Assembly: GCA_020746995.1 (NCBI GenBank)
Contig: JAGPXD010000001.1
Location: 6,510,001 to 6,574,000, forward strand
Reading direction: 5' to 3'
Origin: Plectosphaerella cucumerina
Lineage: Eukaryota > Ascomycota > Sordariomycetes > Glomerellales > Plectosphaerellaceae
DNA: 64,000 nt
This document shows, piece by piece, positions 35,040 through 45,733 of this stretch (positions are counted from its first letter, which is position 1; each line of letters opens with the position of its first letter). A program made the position numbers and the translations under genes. The notes under the pieces are model-generated. The model did not search any database and was not told the DNA's origin. It saw nothing but the letters and a program-made list of their open reading frames with translations.

Positions 35040-36066
35040 TAGGGAGGCGCTGGCGGGCGACTGTTGTGTTTTTTCTCATGTGGACATATTTCTCGAGCAT
35101 CTCGTACCTAGACCAATACCCAAGGAGCATTCTGTTGTCATCCCTGGGGCTCGACAGTTGAGGTGGTGGATTTTGGTGTCGCGGGATGCCATCCTGGAGC
35201 AACATCTTGGTGACATCGGAACTGCAAACGAAGCACCCAGCGATTACCGACAAGATGCCATTCGGGACCACGATTGCCAACAGCGATTCGTCGGCCCGTC
35301 CTGATGCCACCCGACCGAGCACAACATGCAGCACTTGCTTGACGACGGCGCCGGTCGACACCGGATCCCGTCTTATTTCGAATGGATGTCAATCTGGCGA
35401 CTTCGGCTGTCGCTGCGGATTGGCAAGCGCCAAAGGTGTCGTCCAGGATCGCGATGAAGACGTGAGGCTGCTGGTCGGGAGAACTCAAGGCGGCCGGCGC
35501 GCGAGCCAAACTTGAAAGAGAAAGGCTCGAATTTTTTCCCGTTTAGCTGGTCTAAGCATTTAAAGTGAGTTTATCAACAGTTTGAGAATCTAAGCGATTT
35601 AGAATCTTCAAGCGTTGAACAACTGTTTAAGCATTGCTAAGCGTTTAGCACGCGTTTAGGCTGCACGGGAAATAAGACGCAACACATCGTCACCAATACT
35701 GGGTGTCCTTGAGATAGAGCCCAATCGTCGTCAATCTCCACCTCAACAGCACCTTCAAAACAACAACAGCCAGCGTCGCGAGCAAGTCCTCGAAATTTCT
35801 CAGTCGACGAGTGATCTACTGACTCTATTCCTGTTCTCACATGCCCGCGCAATTGATCTGGCACACATAAGCCATCATGTGTCGCCACGTGAACCCATGT
35901 CGAACCGCTGGACATACGCCGGCTCCCGCATTGTTAAGTCCGACAAGTCCGGAGCCACTATTCCGACAAAGGTTCCAAAACACCAGCATGTCCGCGCCTT
36001 AAAGCGGCTCAAATCGCCCATTTGCTGTGCATCTGGAGTCCACCCAATAACTCAACGGCCATCAAC
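35040..36066. other. Spacer with an A/T-rich motif cluster
   Basis: 3' flank of the GPI-protein gene and promoter of the gene at 36067. Around 35525-35660 composition shifts to A/T-rich with repeated AAGCRTT motifs, listed separately. No gene seen. Confidence 0.5.
35554..35657. repeat. Cluster of AAGC(A/G)TT motifs
   Basis: AAGCATT at 35554 and 35629, AAGCGTT at 35610 and 35639, AAGCGAT at 35592 and CGCGTTT at 35651 occur within about 105 bases, all in one orientation and mostly flanked by T/A-rich sequence. Spacing is irregular (roughly 38, 18, 19, 10 and 12 bases). Confidence 0.6.
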
Positions 36067-36877
36067 ATGCATCTCATTCTCACCGGCGCCACCGGGCTCG
36101 TCGGCTCGTCCGTCCTCGACGCCATGCTCAAGATGAAGGACGTGACCAAGATTTCCGTCCTCAGCCGGAGACCGGTCCCCATGGCGGAGCAGGCCAACGA
36201 CCCCAGGGTCAGGGTTATCATCCACAACGACTTCAACAAGTACGGGCCCGACGTTCTCGGCGAGTTGCAGGGCGCCACCGGCGCCGTGTGGGCGCTCGGC
36301 ATCAGCCAGAGCAAGGTCTCCAACGAGTAAGTCCCCTTCCACGGCCATAAGACCGCGCCGACTCACATCGCCAAGGGAGTACGTCAAGATCACAAAAAAC
36401 TACACGTTAGCGGGCGCCAAGGCCTTCGCCGACCTCGCCCCCGGCGATGAGCCGTTCCGCTTCATCTACGTCTCCGGGATGGGCGCCACTCAGGCCCCGG
36501 GCATGTTCACCGCCAGCTTCGCCCGTGTCAAGGGCGAGACGGAGACGAAACTGGACGAGATGCGTGCCGCCAACCCCCGCTTCGCCGCCGAGTCCGTCCG
36601 GCCCGCCGGGGTCGACGCGTCAGACCACCCGGCCATCAAGCCCTTCCTCCCGGACCCAGGACTGCTGTACAAGGCAATGGATTATACCCTGGTGCCCGCG
36701 ATTAGGACGTTCATGAGGAGCCTGCATGCCCCAACAGAACCGCTGGGGAAGTTTCTCGCCGAGATGGCCGCAGGGAAGCACCAGGCCGAGCTCAAGGGCA
36801 AAGACGTCGTCACCCTGAGCGGGGGCTTGAGGTTGATCGAGAACACGGCCATTCGGCGGATCATGGGGCTCTCATAG
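36067..36877 (+). CDS. Atypical SDR / NAD(P)-binding Rossmann protein (253 aa)
   Basis: Two exons, 36067-36326 and 36376-36877, with a 49 bp intron whose acceptor is CCAAG. The N-terminus MHLILTGATGLVGSS carries the GxxGxxG dinucleotide loop, and SVLSRRP gives the Arg pair that prefers NADP. Later come YVSGMGA and the region ESVRPAGVD. This fits small atypical SDRs of the HTATIP2/TIP30-like, NAD(P)H-binding type, often of 230-260 residues. The usual YxxxK catalytic pair is not obvious, so it may be a regulatory or non-classical oxidoreductase. Neighbours do not hint at a pathway. Confidence 0.82.
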
Positions 36878-37019
36878 GCCCCCAGGCCCCATAGAAAAGA
36901 GAGTGTAGGATATGCGGAGGCAGACTCCGGGGGCGAGGTGAAGACGCTGGCGTCGATGCTTGGCCATCGAGGCTGTGGAATGTGTGGACCAGGCTGGCCC
37001 ATCAACACGGGGCGCCCGC

Positions 37020-37031
37020 GGGGGGGGGGGG
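37020..37031 (+). repeat. G12 homopolymer
   Basis: Uninterrupted run of twelve G in spacer shortly after the SDR gene. Length is prone to sequencing error. Confidence 0.85.
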
Positions 37032-38923
37032 CCTGCCTGGCATGGCCCAGGCTAATGTAGCCATCATACACCTCGTCCCCGCCTCGCTCTAGCTGAAGCC
37101 CACGTGCCCCGCGGGCATGCCCATCCGGTCCAGAGCCTTGATGGCCAGCGGGGCCTAGGAGATGTTGGATCTTAAGCTTTGCACCGTTGGCTGTTGAGCT
37201 GGGACGGGGAGGTTCTGGCTAGAGGCCACGCCACTGACCCAAGCGAGGAGCTCTGTGCATGGCGCCGGGGACGAGGCTTGGGGATGAGGTCCAATATGGC
37301 TAGACTGTGCAGGTGTTGACTTGGGAGCTGGGAACGAGAGTGGGAAAGGGAGATGGATGTGGGGGACATCCGACGGATAGATCAGACGCTCGGCTTTATT
37401 CCTCGGGCAATACTGAGTCGTGAGAGTCAGCAGATATTGCGATGTAGATGAGGTCTGCACCGGCTGGAAAGCAGGCCGGTTTGAAGAACAAGATTCCAAA
37501 GACAGGAAACAAGTCTTCTAGCAACTTCACCTTGCTCGTGATGATGTTGGAAACCAAGTGGGCAGGTTGTGGACCGCATGCCTGACTTTTGCCACCGCCA
37601 ACAAGCTCCTGATCCATCATCACCAGAAAGCAGCACAACCCCACCGGGTTGTGGGTGGACAGACTAGCATCGGGCCAGAGCGGCAGGATGTCAGGTAGTT
37701 TCTGGCATAGCTTGGAAAAAAAAGGCGTGGCCCCATTCCCAATGTTACGGAGTCGGTGTGAGCACGACTTGCGGCTCCAAGACCGGTCCTCGAGCTCACC
37801 AACGGCACCATCACCATCTCGCCTAACCTCCCAGGACTGGCAATGCGACGTCGCGAACGCCCGCTGATGCTGGTATATCCCGCACCATTCGATGATCCCG
37901 GCCGGCACTTTTCCTGCCTAGTGGGCGCTCATCCCACGCGTCTCCCACTCATGACGTGCCGTTGTCGCCGCGTTTCCCCCTGACCGTCCGTATCAACGAC
38001 TCGTGCGTGCGGGCCAGATCGTCCCCTCGCCCCTTCTCCGCACGGCTCCCCCTCATTTTGCGCAGTGCTAGGAGCGGGGATCTCTCCGCTTTCACTCTCC
38101 TTTCAAGTTACGAGCCAGCGTCTCGTGACTGCTGCCCCAGACGGGGCGCGAGAGATGAGACCAACATTACCCCAAGTCTCCCCGCCGTACGGCCGTCGAC
38201 CCAAGGGTTAGGCCGGCCGATGGACTTCGGGAGAGTCTATGCAGAAGATACTTTTTGCTCAGGAATTTGAGACAGCCCTCGCTTGTTGATGGTGGTGGTT
38301 CAGTCCCATCTCGCGCACGCCGTCTTCCTCGCGACAACTGAACCCAGGAACTCCCGCAGACCAGCCCAGGGCCTGGATCGAGACAACCCACACCAAAGCA
38401 CACCGATCACGATATCCAAACGCCATATGCGCGGCGACGCTCTGATCAACAGGGCGACGGCCCGATATGGCCCCCGCCGAACCCCCATTCTCAGTCCACA
38501 AACGCTTGATGCCAACGCCGTCCCTGGGCCTTGCCGGGCCCAGCCTCGGCCGGCTTCTCGGCGAGATGCGTGCCTCCAGCTCGCCGCTACATCTTCTAGC
38601 GTCCTTCGATGAACTTTCCGCGCCATGCTTCTTGCGTGCAAGCGCCCCCCGGCAGTTGGTCTTTGAGGCTTTGCTATTGGTTGCTGCCACGTCGGAGGAC
38701 CCGAGCGCATCGCCAAGCTCATCGCTAGTCCTGTTGGCGCCAGGTCCGTCGACGCCCCCCCGCAGGTTTTGCTCCCCATCTGCCCCCCTGTCATGACCCC
38801 AAAGTGACGCCGTCTGAATGAGCGAGGGTTTGCGCGAGCCTGCGAGAGCTGCGTTGGGCGGGCGCCCCGGGGGGGTTCGAACCAACCACAGCGGCATGCT
38901 TCCCGCAGGTTGCTTCCCCCCAC

Positions 38924-38942
38924 CACACACACACACACACCA
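38924..38942 (+). repeat. (CA)n microsatellite
   Basis: About nine and a half CA units in C-rich spacer. Confidence 0.9.
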
Positions 38943-39263
38943 CCGACGCTCACCGTGGTTTCCCTCGCCGATTTCTTCCCGTCCCTGGCTGCACGTCCGG
39001 GATCCCTTTGTGGCAAGGCGCCAGAGACCGGGCTGTCCTGGCACCACCCGGTCGTGCCCGTGGAGTCCCCGGCCCGGCCTTGGAGCTGGGAAGTTGGGGG
39101 GATGGAGCTCCTGATCGGCTAGCCTGGTCTTTCTCCAGACGGGGTCTGCGACGGTTAGTGCCAGGGCGAGGTCGAGATTTCTGTCAAGCATGGACGATGG
39201 GTGGTATGGAGGTTAGCTCGGACAGCTCCATGGGGTTTGCCTGTGGATGGCCGGGGGGGACGA

Positions 39264-39269
39264 TATAAG
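39264..39269 (+). promoter_or_regulatory. TATA-like element of the fucose-permease-type carrier
   Basis: TATAAG about 155 bases before the ATG at 39424; the sequence between is C/T/A-rich as in fungal leaders. Confidence 0.45.
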
Positions 39270-39423
39270 ACTCCTGGAACGCCCTCGATGGTTACACTTT
39301 CCTCTCGATATCTCATCAGCATCCAGCTTCATCATCCAGCCTCAAGTGCATCCTTCAGCGAAGGCATCAACAGCACATCCATCCATTCTTCTTCAACCCT
39401 CAACCCTCACATTCTCCATCAAC

Positions 39424-40821
39424 ATGGCTGGCGGTGTCATTCCCACTGCTGCTCCCCAGCTGGCTGGCGGCTACCTCACGGGTCGCGCTCTCATCTACCC
39501 CCTCTCCCTGGTCATCTCCCTCTTCTTCCTGTGGGGATTCTCTTACGGCCTTCTCGATGTCCTCAACAAGCACTTCCAGACCGTCCTCAACATCTCCCGC
39601 CTCGAGTCCACTGGCCTGCAGGTCATGTACTTCGGCGGCGGTTACCTCCTCTTCTCTCCCATTGCCGCCGAGGTCCTGAAGCGCCGCGGCTACAAGCAGA
39701 CCATCCTCATGGGACTCGCACTCTACTCCCTCGGCGCCATCCTCTTCTGGCCCGTCGCCTCCACCGTCAAGACCGACCACGTTGGCAAGAACAGCGCCGC
39801 CTTCGGTGGCTTCTGCGCCTGCACTCTCGTCATTGCCTGCGGCCTCGCCACTCTCGAGACTGCTGCCAACTCCTACGCCGTCGTCATTGGCAAGCCTGAA
39901 TCCGCCTCTGCCCGCCTGCAGTTCTGCCAGTCCTGGAACGGTGTTGCCTCCTTCATCGGCCCCCTGATCGCCTCCAAGTTCTTCTTCTCCGGCGAGAACG
40001 AGAACAGCCTCAAGAACGTCCAGTTTGTCTACCTCGCCGTCTCCTGCGCCGGCGCCGCCGTCGCCGTTCTCTTCTTCTTCGCCCGCCTGCCCGAGGTCAC
40101 TGAGGAGGACATTGAGGAGGAGGCTCACCACGCCACCCAAGGCAGCATCTGGAAGCAGTACAACATGTGGGCTGCCTTCGTCGCCCAGCTCTGCTACGTC
40201 GGTGCCCAGGTCACCATTGCCACCTTCTTCATCAACTACGCCCACGAGAACGGCGGCTTCTCCACCAGCAAGGCCAGCACCATGCTCAGCTACGCCCTCA
40301 TCGCCTTCACCGTCGGTCGCTTCTTCGCTACTGGTCTGGCCACCATCTTCCGGTCCGACTTTATCATGATCATCTACACTATCATCGCTATTGCTTTGAC
40401 TGGTTACGTCTCTGCCGGCTCTGGAGCCGCGGCCGTTGGTGTTTTGATCACGATCTTCTTCTTCGAGGCCCCAATGTACCCTACCATCTTCGCCATGGGC
40501 ACTGAGAACCTCGGTCGCCACACCAGGCGCGCTGCCGGTATCCTCGTCATGGGTGTTTCTGGTGGAGCCATCTTCCCTCCCATCCAGGGCGCCATTGCCG
40601 ATGCCAAGGGCACCAAGATCAGCTACCTCGTGCCCATGGTCGGCTTCATCTACGTTCTCGGTTACGTCACCGTCCACTGGGTCCGCGCCGGCATGGGTAT
40701 CATGAGGCCCAAGTCTGTCGACTCGCCCTCGACTGAGTCTCTCGACGAGGAGAAGAAGGGTGACTCCTACGGTGTTGAGACTGAGAAGCGGGACGGCGAT
40801 GTCCACGTCTCCCACGTTTAG
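39424..40821 (+). CDS. MFS sugar transporter, FHS/L-fucose permease type (465 aa)
   Basis: Single exon. Twelve hydrophobic segments are visible, beginning LIYPLSLVISLFFLWGFSYG, the characteristic first helix of the fucose:proton symporter family, with DVLNKHFQ just after it and TLETAANSYAVVIG in helix 4. The signature GTENLGRHTRRAAGILVMGVSGGAI lies late in the chain, as in glucose/galactose and fucose permeases. The C-terminal ~50 residues are acidic and Ser-rich and should face the cytosol. Codon choice is strongly biased to C-ending codons (GCC, CTC, ATC), which points to high expression compared with neighbouring genes. Transported sugar is inferred only as a hexose-like monosaccharide. 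The Met at 39424 is used because the ORF upstream to 39247 reads as leader. Confidence 0.92.
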   Translation: MAGGVIPTAAPQLAGGYLTGRALIYPLSLVISLFFLWGFSYGLLDVLNKHFQTVLNISRLESTGLQVMYFGGGYLLFSPIAAEVLKRRGYKQTILMGLALYSLGAILFWPVASTVKTDHVGKNSAAFGGFCACTLVIACGLATLETAANSYAVVIGKPESASARLQFCQSWNGVASFIGPLIASKFFFSGENENSLKNVQFVYLAVSCAGAAVAVLFFFARLPEVTEEDIEEEAHHATQGSIWKQYNMWAAFVAQLCYVGAQVTIATFFINYAHENGGFSTSKASTMLSYALIAFTVGRFFATGLATIFRSDFIMIIYTIIAIALTGYVSAGSGAAAVGVLITIFFFEAPMYPTIFAMGTENLGRHTRRAAGILVMGVSGGAIFPPIQGAIADAKGTKISYLVPMVGFIYVLGYVTVHWVRAGMGIMRPKSVDSPSTESLDEEKKGDSYGVETEKRDGDVHVSHV

Positions 40822-41212
40822 ACAAGAGCATGAGCTAGAGATGGGTCCATTTTTCGAGAAGAGGCGAGGCGTTTGGTGTAATACAGCCTTTCAACTGTTA
40901 TTAGAGGTGTTGATAGAAGAACAAGCTTCGAATCACCCTGAAAACGATTATGTTTATCTCATGTAAGACTTGACGTGATTGCAATGGCAAACCTAAGTTT
41001 CTGAACGCTAGTAAGGTAGAAGAAGACAAAGTGCCTGAGAGCATGCAAATAAGCCAAGAGTCGAGATCGAGACCCATCTCGGACGCAACCCCTTTTCCTT
41101 GGTCGAGGCCCCTACCTCGGTCAAGGGGGCCCCCTTATCTCCAGCCCCAACCCACATGCCTTCAGGCCGGCGACCGAAATCAATTGATTGTTCTCCGACA
41201 TGCTACATGGTA
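40822..41212. other. Spacer, 3' flank of sugar carrier
   Basis: A/T-richer 3' flank. No gene or clear signal recognised. Confidence 0.5.
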
Positions 41213-42010
41213 CTAATCGTAATACTTCACCTTGACACCCTTGATAATTTCCACGTCAATCTCCTCGTTGTCGCCCGGCTGTGCTTGTCGCGCCCAGGTT
41301 CTTGACAACCCTCTGACGCACCCACTTCCGTGCCTTGACAGGCTTCCCGTCGCTGTCGACGGTCTTGTTTTCCAATAGGCCCAGTCGTTGTAAGACTGGC
41401 GACTCTTGCACGGGTACAAGATTAGTGTCGTCCTCGATGCGCACCATGTAGAGCACGCCGAGCCGGTTGATATGTGCCTGGACCGGAGGCGGGGCGACCA
41501 CTCGATGGATGCTCAACTTGAGGTAGCCATCTGTTGCATCTAAAGTTAGTCCAAGTCTGTATGTTGGGGAAGTAGAGAACCCACTGGTCATGAACTGCAG
41601 AGCATCGGCAATATTGACGGTCAGGGCGTCCCTCTGCGGCCTGACCATTTCCAGGAACCGTCCTTGCCCAGGACTTGCAGAGCAGCGACTGGCTGACGGA
41701 ATAGTATGGTCAGACTACCCATGTCTGAGTGTCTGTAGGCAAATGTCAGTCGGCGACTTCAAGTTAAAGGCGACTTGTTCACATACCCTTTCAACCAGAC
41801 ACCGCCCAGCTTTTGGTTCTCCTCGGCTGTACCATGGTAGCGTTTTATGTACCGCAGGTGATCACCACTGCTCTCCTCATGTCGGCGTCTCTTCAGAGGC
41901 TACTCTTCGTCTTCAAGCTCCAGGGCCAATGCAAAGATGTGCCCAAGAGAGAACACACAGCAACCTCGAATGACGTAATTACTGGGACCCCGTTTGAGTC
42001 TTGCTCGCGA
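41213..42010 (-). pseudogene. Broken 2-oxoglutarate/Fe(II) oxygenase (isopenicillin-N-synthase-like)
   Basis: Reading the minus strand in pieces gives ordered segments of an IPNS-type dioxygenase: SNGVPVITS, IFALALEL, DHLRYIKRY, KLGGVWLKG, then HSDMGSLTILFRQPVAALQV, then VRPQRDALTVNIADALQF, SIHRVVAPPP, RLGVLYMVRIED and a tail ending VKVKYYD. The HxD pair (HSD, near 41725) and the distal His (SIHRV) survive. Frame is lost at least three times: around 41965-41975, by a single-base change near 41646, and again near 41270; an in-frame TAG sits at 41902-41900. A 54 bp intron at 41733-41786 is still recognisable. No ORF longer than 130 codons remains. Sequencing error could explain one indel but not all. 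The N-terminal part beyond 42010 is not recognisable. Confidence 0.8.
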
Positions 42011-42729
42011 ACAAGCTGCAGCCAATCGACCGATCCCTGGTATCTCGAGACTGATCTGCGGCATCTCTTTCGGACGACGGTGAGGTCGCCCACCACTCGA
42101 GAATACGGCCAGTCACTCATTCTTACAACTGAAGCCTCACACAGGGGGAAATGCCAATTTGATTGGCATACCGCATCTAGAAGCGCCTGAACAACTAGAA
42201 TAGCCTGCCTGCAAACGCTAGAGGACGGAAAGCTCATACCCTAGACGACCAGTCCGTCACTGCTTACAATCTCTACCGTGCGCGCAAGAGGAAGCCCGAA
42301 AAACTGAGGCTTACACACAAACTCTATTCTTTGCTTACCACAGCCTTCCGGAGGGAAGGTTTGCGGCCGGGCGCCGTGCCCGGTGAGAAGTAGAGAAGCT
42401 TTGATAGGCCATGGCATCCCGGAAGAAAATTCGAACTCCGCACCGAGGTTTCATCCAGAGAAAGAAAGTTCAGCGATGCTCTAAATGGGGATTCTAGAGG
42501 GCTAATAGCGCTACATTCCCAGATCCAGGTGAGGATCTACAGCCAGTGCGAAGCCTAGCTTCATCTCATCTTTGCACACAGCTTACCAGTTTGAAGTCCG
42601 AGTGTTGATATGTGACATCCTTATACCCCCATCCCTGTGATTCACCCGCGTTCCGAGGAGCGAGGTATTTCCGCTTGCATTCTTGTCGAGGGCAACACAT
42701 ACAAACCCTGGAAGAACCATCCTTCGGAA
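42011..42729. other. Spacer between pseudogene and rhodopsin-like gene
   Basis: May hold eroded N-terminal sequence of the oxygenase up to about 42240. Two short GC hairpins (CCTTCCGGAGGGAAGG at 42344-42359 and a GCCGGGCGCCGTGCCCGG stretch just after it) are visible. No gene. Confidence 0.45.
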
Positions 42730-44017
42730 ATGAGTACCCTCACGACAGAGGCCTTCACGCTTATGGGGCTCGGGTCCCTCGTGATCCTCCTGCGCACATT
42801 CCTACGGGCCCGACAGGCTGGCACACGGCACCTCCGGGCTGACGACTATCTCATGCTTGCCACTCTCCCGACCTATATCGCTGGGACAGTGGTAGTGTAC
42901 GTCGTGGGCGTGACATACAAAGGGCTTGCTAATAGTAGCATGACCTACCTCGAGCGCGCCTCGCTCAACCCGCATTCCGAAGAGTACCGCCTGAGGGTCG
43001 CAGGGTCAAAGATTCAGGTCGGAGGGTGGTGCTTATACACAACGCTGCTTTGGCTGATCAAGGCATCGCTCTGTTCGTTCTATCAGCAGCTGACTGTAAG
43101 AGAACACAATCCTGGCCGGAAAAGCAAAAGCTGCTCGGTGCATAATGGGGGCCCATGAGAATTACTTAACTAACATCTCCTCCCTCTAGGCCTGCCTGAA
43201 GGGATTCCAAACACGGGTCAGAGTGGGATTAATCTTAATCGGGGTGACATACATCGCCCTCCTCTGCTCAATCCTTCTAAGCTGCCGGCCCATCAACCAG
43301 TTCTGGCAGATATACCCAGACCCCGGGAGTAAGTGACACCCGTAGCCCCAAGCAGACCAAGTTCAACTGACGTCCCTCCTCTAGTTAGCTGCCAGCCGGC
43401 CCTCTCACGGGTATACATCTTCACCACTGTCTCTCTCAACCTGTCAACCGACCTTTACCTTGTCCTGATACCAGTACCTATGCTGTGGAAGGCGCGGTTA
43501 CCACTTCGCAAGAAACTTGGACTTACTGTCCTTTTCTCGGGAGCCCTATTTGTTATAACCGCTGGGGCCCTACGGTGTATTCTGACCCTCAAGGTGAGTG
43601 TCTTTACATATGTAGGTCTTTTCGTATCGCCCGTTTATTTTAACCTCCATTCAGCATCCCGTCACCGGTCCGGCACTCGGCGCTACGTGGGCCCTCCGTG
43701 AGTGCTTCGTGGCCATCGTCACCTCTAACATACTTTTGATCTGGCCCTGGCTTCAAAATGAAGTCAGGCCATCGATAGTGTCTCGGCTCCGACCAGGGCA
43801 TCGGAGACTAGACAAAAGCTATTTGCTTGCAAATCGTAACTCGGGGTTTGCTTGGCATGGCCGCATGAGCAACTCGGGCACTTTCATGGCGGACGAACCG
43901 ACATCCTCAAGTCCGACAGCACTGGTGAGGTTGAACTTCAGTGAGGAGGACATTGAAGTCTTGGAGGGAGTCCACGCGCTATTACCACCGCAAAAAGTGC
44001 ATGCCACCGGGCAGTAA
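42730..44017 (+). CDS. Fungal rhodopsin-domain integral membrane protein (358 aa)
   Basis: Four exons: 42730-43095, 43190-43328, 43385-43593 and 43655-44017; introns of 94, 56 and 61 bp, all GT-AG with TAG or CAG acceptors. Seven hydrophobic segments can be traced, with an RADDYLML element after helix 1 (the family usually has WWDD), LLWLIKASLCSFY in helix 3, the CxPI-type SCRPINQFW and SLNLSTDLYLVLIPVPML in helix 5. This is the SAT4/PTH11-related fungal rhodopsin-like family (without a CFEM domain), a very expanded set in plant-associated fungi. Members are usually called putative receptors but biochemistry is sparse. The C-terminal tail is cytosolic and Ser/Thr-rich. Confidence 0.87.
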
Positions 44018-44929
44018 GATGCAAGGACATGAATGTTATTCTTAGGCTGAGAAAAGCGAAGCGAAACATTCTTCTAATTTCAAGGCCGCTATAAGTGAGC
44101 CATTATGAATGCACTTTGTTCTCCTTTTGTCCTTAAGAACTAGGTACTTGGGGATTAGAGATTTTACGGGTAAGTGGTGGTGAAATTCGTCGCCCTCCGA
44201 CCGGGTGTGTGTTTTAGGATGGCTTTCGGCCATTTTATGTGCTCGGGCGAATACCGAGGAAGACCCTCAGTCGCAGAACTTCATTCTGGCAAGGCAGACA
44301 GCGCTATGCTGGTGCAGGATACCTTTCCTAACGAAACAGCACTGTCTGGCAATGTCAACTCATTGAGGCTGCGGTATGCCGATGCGGCTGCCCATGGGCG
44401 TCTCCACAGCAATCTATCCCCAGAGGTCATGACTTTCACCCGGAGCCCGGAACAACAGGCCGGGTGCTGCCTGCTTATGATCCTGCCTCGGCTGACAGGT
44501 TCTGAAACCTCATCAAGTTCCGGAAAGAATGGTGGGAGAAGGAGGCTAGGGAGGCAAGAGAGCGATAGCCGTCGTTCAGGGGCTGGGCTCAATGTGAGCA
44601 GTTGCCAAGTACATCTAGCTATCGCGGCTTCTGACCCAGGACACTGGATCAATTGCCCCGGGCCCGGATTCAAAGCCGAAGTCCCCCTGCTCACTCCCTT
44701 GAAGGAGTCCGATATCGAAATGAGAGCAAAATGGAGCCGCATTGCGTGATCGATGTGTCACCCACGCTCCAAGATCCGCAACAGACGCCGGAGTTCGGGT
44801 CGGGGCCGCACACCACGGTGCGATATCAAGCCCGGGGTGCCGCGCTTCCGTCTTGGTGTGTCTTCCAAACCACCTCTTCCGCCTTACCTTTCTTTCTCGC
44901 TCATAGTCCAAGCCAAATCATCAGCCGCC
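44018..44929. other. Spacer with a possible coding relic
   Basis: No intact gene. A short frame near 44390-44570 reads like the tail of an old gene (see findings). The right end holds the promoter of the gene at 44930. Confidence 0.4.
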
Positions 44930-45577
44930 ATGACGGCAACACGCCCCGTCATCGAGTTCTACTTCTCTTTCATCTCGCTATGGTCGTACGTTGGCAGCCG
45001 GCGGTTCGCCCAACTGGCGCGTGACAACAACGCCACAGTCATTTTCAAGCCGATTGATCTGCTGCACATCTTCTCGGTCTCTGGCGGTCTGCCAGTCAAG
45101 CAAAGATAACTCCAGCGCCAGGCCTACCGCCTCACAGAGATGGAGCGTTGGAGCCAGGTTCGCGAGATTCCTCTGGTGAAGCAACCGAAGTACTACCCCG
45201 CGGATCCATCGCTGGCGCACAGGGTGTTCCTCGCCGCCATCCGGGAAAAGGGCCACAACGATCCCACAGTACAGGATCTGGCGCACAGGGGACTGCAAAC
45301 GGTTTGGGCGGACGAGGGAAACATTGCCGACCCGGACACCATCGTTCGTATTGCAAACGAGGCTGGGCTCGAGGGTGGCCGGCTGCTGGAGCTGGCTCGA
45401 ACGGACAAGACACTTGCTGAAGAGGAGGCGGGACTGACCAAGGAGGCCGTCGACAGGCGGGTCTTTGGCGCGCCGTTTTACGTCTACCGTGGCGAGGTGT
45501 TCTGGGGTCAGGACAGGCTCGAAATGCTGGAGGATGTGATCAAGAGTGGACGTGAGCCGGTGCCCTTCAGGCTGTAG
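44930..45577 (+). pseudogene. DsbA / 2-hydroxychromene-2-carboxylate isomerase-like protein with in-frame stop (216 codons)
   Basis: Starting at the ATG at 44930 the frame reads IEFYFSFISLWSYVGSRRF, the N-terminal signature of GST-kappa/HCCA-isomerase proteins, and reaches GGLPVKQR, where TAA (45107-45109, codon 60) interrupts it. The same frame then continues without a gap as LQRQAYRLTEMERW ... GAPFYVYRGEVFWGQDRLEM and a normal stop at 45577, covering the rest of the thioredoxin-like fold. Total length, about 215 residues, is normal. No GT-AG intron removes the stop without deleting conserved residues, so it is either a recent pseudogene, a sequencing error or a readthrough case. The family catalyses glutathione-dependent isomerisation in aromatic breakdown or conjugates glutathione. 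Confidence 0.75.
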
Positions 45578-45733
45578 GCACTGGAGTGCGAATGGCTGTT
45601 GGGCCATGGTCAAATCCAGCAAGAAAGAGTCCATATGTGGGACGGGACAGGCGACATAGCGGGTAAGACCAATGCGTATAACTCAAAGTACTTGACGTGT
45701 CTCTATGTTCAATGGAACCTATTCCTGAAAGTC

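Larger units (their letters stand above)
36878..39423. other. 2.5 kb spacer with simple repeats
   Basis: Contains a G12 run (37020-37031) and a CA repeat (38924-38942). A 310-codon minus-strand open frame at 38259-39191 is rejected as non-coding. The right end holds the promoter of the sugar carrier. Confidence 0.5.

Noticed and set aside
38259..39191. 310-codon minus-strand frame in spacer
   Set aside because: Composition is Arg/Gly/Pro-rich as expected for GC-rich noncoding DNA, it runs through a CA microsatellite, and no domain is visible.
39400..40815. 471-codon minus-strand Gly/Asp/Glu-rich frame
   Set aside because: Mirror image of the C-biased codons of the sugar carrier on the plus strand.
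42420..42460. TTCGAA-containing stretch that resembles a tRNA T arm on the minus strand
   Set aside because: The stem does not pair over five bases and no acceptor, D or anticodon arms can be found.
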